Origin: an uncultured Eubacteriales bacterium
GTDB taxonomy: Bacteria > Bacillota_A > Clostridia > Lachnospirales > Cellulosilyticaceae
Direction of reading: 5' to 3'
Length of the DNA: 7,385 nt
Assembly: GCA_900556665.1 (NCBI GenBank)
Contig: USPX01000099.1
Location: forward strand, 1 to 7,385
Part shown: positions 5,321-7,385 of the stretch, piece after piece
Numbering within the stretch: the stretch's first letter is position 1
How the letters are laid out: each line of letters opens with the position of its first letter
The notes under the pieces: generated by a model
What the model was told of the DNA's origin: nothing
Database searches by the model: none
Seen by the model: the letters and a program-made list of their open reading frames with translations, nothing else
Position numbers and translations under genes: made by a program

Positions 5321-7385
5321 ATGAGAAAACTAAAACCATCAGTAAAGGCTGCCATAGCATCAACTTTGGTAATAACATCAACGGCAGCTATTGCTTATGC
5401 AGTTCCTAAACTGACAAATGAAAAAAATGCTAGAACAAGAAATCAGCTAAAATTAGACGTTGAAAGAGTTGATAGTGATACAGTAAAGGTTTCTATAGAT
5501 AATGTACAAGATATACCTAAGTCTATTCAATTTAGTATAAAACTAGATGGAGTAAGCTTAAAGGACGGAGAAAATAGTATAAATGACTTAGTAAAAAAAG
5601 AGGTTGAGAAAAGATTAAAAAATAAAGAATACTCAACTAAGACTAATAGTATACTTACTGATTACACTTATAATAGATCTAATAATACTATAGATGTTTT
5701 AATAACTTCTGAGAATTCACTACCTAAAACAGGAAATAAGATAGAAATATTTGAATTAGATGTTAAAGGTGACTCAGTTGGAAGTAAAACATATAAAGTA
5801 GTTCCAAATAAAGAAGATGAATACAAATATGTAAGTAATACAAATAAGGAATACAATAATTTAGGTGTAACACATGATAATAAAGATATAGCTATAGATA
5901 CAGCACCAACAATATCTTCAGATGAAAGATATATAAATATAGTTGAAGGTGAAAAACTTGAGTTAACACCTAAAGTATTAGAAGAGAAAATAGGTCTAAA
6001 GATAGATCATGAAGATGGTGATAAAGACCTAACTTTAGAAGTTAAAAAAGATAATAAAGTAATAACTGAATTTGCTGAAAATACTCCAGGTATATATGAA
6101 TTAGAGATTAGAGTAGTTAAGGATAATACTTTAAAATCTGATGCTTTAACAATTCAAGTAAATGTAGCCTTAGATAATATAACTGAGCCTCCAACTATAA
6201 CAATTAATGGAGAAGAATTAAAAGATATTACTATAGATGGCGGAAGTATATTTAAACCACTTGAAGGAGTATCTGCAACTGATAAAAAAGGAAGAGATGT
6301 TAAAGTAGAGGTTAAAGTTGATAAATCTCTTGATCTAGATCCTAAACAGGATACTACATATACATTAACTTATACAGCTACAGATATTTATAATAATACA
6401 GCAACAAAAGAAATAACATTAACAGTAATTGGAAATAAAGCACCAGTTATATTAGGTGTTAAAGATCACACCATATCTGTTGGAGATAAATTTAACCCGA
6501 CTGAAGGCGTAACTGTAAATGATGAAGATAAAGATATAGAATTAAAGGTTGACAGTAATGTAAATACAAATGTTGCTGGAGAATATAAAGTTTTATATAG
6601 TGCAACAGACAGTAAAGGTAAGACTAGTAGAGCTCAAAGTAAAGTAACTGTAAATCCAAAGTCTACTGTAATAAACAAAGCACCAGTTATAACAGCAGAA
6701 GATAAAGTTATAAAAGTAGGAGATAAATTTGATCCTAAGGTTGGAATAAGTGCAATAGATGGTGATGGTGTAGATATAACATCTAAGATAGAAGTTATAG
6801 AAAATAATGTAGATACATCTAAGGCAGGAACATATACAGTTAAGTATAGTGTTACAGATAGTAAAGGCATAACTACAAGAAAGACAATAACTGTAATTGT
6901 TAAAAAATATATTGTATTAGCTGAAAGTATAACTATAAATGATAAATCTGATAATAAAATGTATATAGATAATACAAAAGTTATAACTGCATCTATAAAT
7001 AAAGAAGCTCAAATAAGGGACATAGAATGGACAATCAGTGATGAAAATATAGCATCTTTAAAAGTTGTAGATAATCAAGCTCAAATAGTTGCGAAATCTC
7101 AAGGAAAAGTAACTATAACTGCATCAACAACAGATGGAAGTGGCAAATCTGATAGTATGACTATAAATATAGTAAACTTTAAAAATGACAGCAATGTACC
7201 ATCTTATATAAGAGATATAATAGATACTGATGTTTTACTTCCAGTTGTTGAAAAAGATTCACCTACAATAGTATTTGAAGTTAAGGATATAACTGTAGAT
7301 AAACTAGATGCATTTTTAGATAAATTAGAAAAACAATCCATAGAATTAGTATCGCTTAGAGAAGAAAATGACTTTAAGATATATA
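5321..7385 (+). CDS. Secreted cohesin-like / Ig-like repeat surface protein (3' partial)
   Basis: An open frame of 688 codons runs off the window end. The start is ATG 5321, with AAAGGA upstream and a signal peptide immediately after it: basic MRKLKPSVK, a hydrophobic stretch and an AYA|V cleavage pattern after residue 27. Residues about 44-155 look like a cohesin-type beta-sandwich (DTVKVSIDNVQDIPKSIQF, then NTIDVLITSENSLPKTG), shorter than usual and only moderately certain. Residues 195-284, 290-370, 374-444 and 454-527 are Ig-like repeats, the last three of DUF5011 type (APVI...VGDKFxP...GxYxVxYxxTDSKG). Residues 530-619 fit the bacterial Ig-like group 2 fold (IEWTISDENIASL...GKVTITAST). 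Residues 620-688 are unrecognised. Such repeats usually form an extracellular stalk or adhesin. The gene starts 59 bases after the M60 gene on the same strand, suggesting co-expression. Any anchor or enzyme domain lies beyond the window. Confidence 0.9.
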   Translation, partial: MRKLKPSVKAAIASTLVITSTAAIAYAVPKLTNEKNARTRNQLKLDVERVDSDTVKVSIDNVQDIPKSIQFSIKLDGVSLKDGENSINDLVKKEVEKRLKNKEYSTKTNSILTDYTYNRSNNTIDVLITSENSLPKTGNKIEIFELDVKGDSVGSKTYKVVPNKEDEYKYVSNTNKEYNNLGVTHDNKDIAIDTAPTISSDERYINIVEGEKLELTPKVLEEKIGLKIDHEDGDKDLTLEVKKDNKVITEFAENTPGIYELEIRVVKDNTLKSDALTIQVNVALDNITEPPTITINGEELKDITIDGGSIFKPLEGVSATDKKGRDVKVEVKVDKSLDLDPKQDTTYTLTYTATDIYNNTATKEITLTVIGNKAPVILGVKDHTISVGDKFNPTEGVTVNDEDKDIELKVDSNVNTNVAGEYKVLYSATDSKGKTSRAQSKVTVNPKSTVINKAPVITAEDKVIKVGDKFDPKVGISAIDGDGVDITSKIEVIENNVDTSKAGTYTVKYSVTDSKGITTRKTITVIVKKYIVLAESITINDKSDNKMYIDNTKVITASINKEAQIRDIEWTISDENIASLKVVDNQAQIVAKSQGKVTITASTTDGSGKSDSMTINIVNFKNDSNVPSYIRDIIDTDVLLPVVEKDSPTIVFEVKDITVDKLDAFLDKLEKQSIELVSLREENDFKIY
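5450..5785 (+). other. Candidate cohesin-like domain
   Basis: After the signal peptide, a beta-rich module shows the cohesin-like order: a short strand LKLDVERV, then DTVKVSIDNVQDIPKSIQFSIKLDG (split here only for description), then a helical insert rich in Lys and Glu, then TIDVLITSEN and KIEIFELDVKG. The pattern of a strand with a valine/serine run, an aromatic in a strand and a late strand ending in V-x-G resembles cohesins. It is short at about 110 residues, and it could be another Ig-like sandwich. Confidence 0.4.
6188..6901 (+). repeat. Tandem DUF5011-type Ig-like domain repeats
   Basis: Three successive modules of about 75-80 codons begin at about 6188, 6440 and 6680. The last two are the most alike. 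They share AAAGCACCAGTTATA at 6437 and 6677 (a 240-base period), a GGAGATAAATTT match after it and matching TATAGTG(C/T)(A/T)ACAGA(C/T)AGTAAAGG ends. At the protein level both read NKAPVI, VGDKFxP and TDSKG. Recent internal duplication is the likely origin. Confidence 0.8.

Noticed and set aside
5668..5856. Minus-strand open frame of 62 codons
   Set aside because: It lies wholly inside the signal-peptide-bearing + strand gene, has no recognisable domain and is a shadow of that gene's codon pattern.
6634..6870. Minus-strand open frame of 78 codons, hydrophobic
   Set aside because: It is antisense to the DUF5011 repeats. Its hydrophobic look comes from reverse-reading Thr/Val/Asp-rich repeat codons, and no ribosome binding site supports it.

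Overview
The window is a low-GC, A-rich stretch whose genes all read on the + strand. Codon use leans heavily on ATA, AAA, GAA, TTA and AGA. Together with the protein families present, this points to a clostridial member of the Bacillota. Peptostreptococcaceae (the Paraclostridium/Romboutsia group) is a plausible guess, but the sequence does not prove it. No RNA genes, insertion sequences, CRISPR arrays or phage genes are visible. There is no gene-free stretch over 300 bases; the only intergenic gap is 59 bases.

Positions 1-5261 hold the 3' part of one very large gene for a secreted M60-family (enhancin-like) zinc metallopeptidase, which begins before the window. In order, the visible modules are a two-loop dockerin type I domain, a beta-sandwich resembling a discoidin fold, a fibronectin III domain, a short Asp-rich calcium-type motif, a second FN3 and a galactose-binding (F5/8 type C) domain. 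A helical linker follows, then the M60 N-terminal and catalytic domains (HEIGH with a downstream EVTNN glutamate), another FN3-like domain, another F5/8 type C domain and an unassigned C-terminal module. A one-frame break near 2130-2137 splits the reading frame between the binding modules and the catalytic half. The second half has no ribosome binding site or signal peptide of its own, so as written the gene is interrupted. The cause could be a genuine mutation, a phase-like change in a short AG run or a sequencing error.

A 59-base gap (5262-5320) follows. It holds a strong 11-bp hairpin whose T-tract lies on the wrong side for + strand termination, and then a Shine-Dalgarno sequence.

From 5321 a second gene starts and runs off the window end. 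It encodes a secreted surface-type protein with a clear signal peptide, an N-terminal cohesin-like beta-sandwich, four tandem Ig-like domains (at least three of DUF5011 type), a bacterial Ig-like group 2 domain and the start of an unrecognised domain.

The two genes look like one secreted, host-glycoprotein-directed locus: a mucin-protease-type enzyme carrying carbohydrate-binding modules and a dockerin, followed by an Ig-repeat stalk protein that may carry a cohesin. A dockerin-cohesin link between the neighbours, forming a small cellulosome-like surface protease complex, is the most interesting hypothesis here. It is an inference that rests on a moderate-confidence cohesin assignment.
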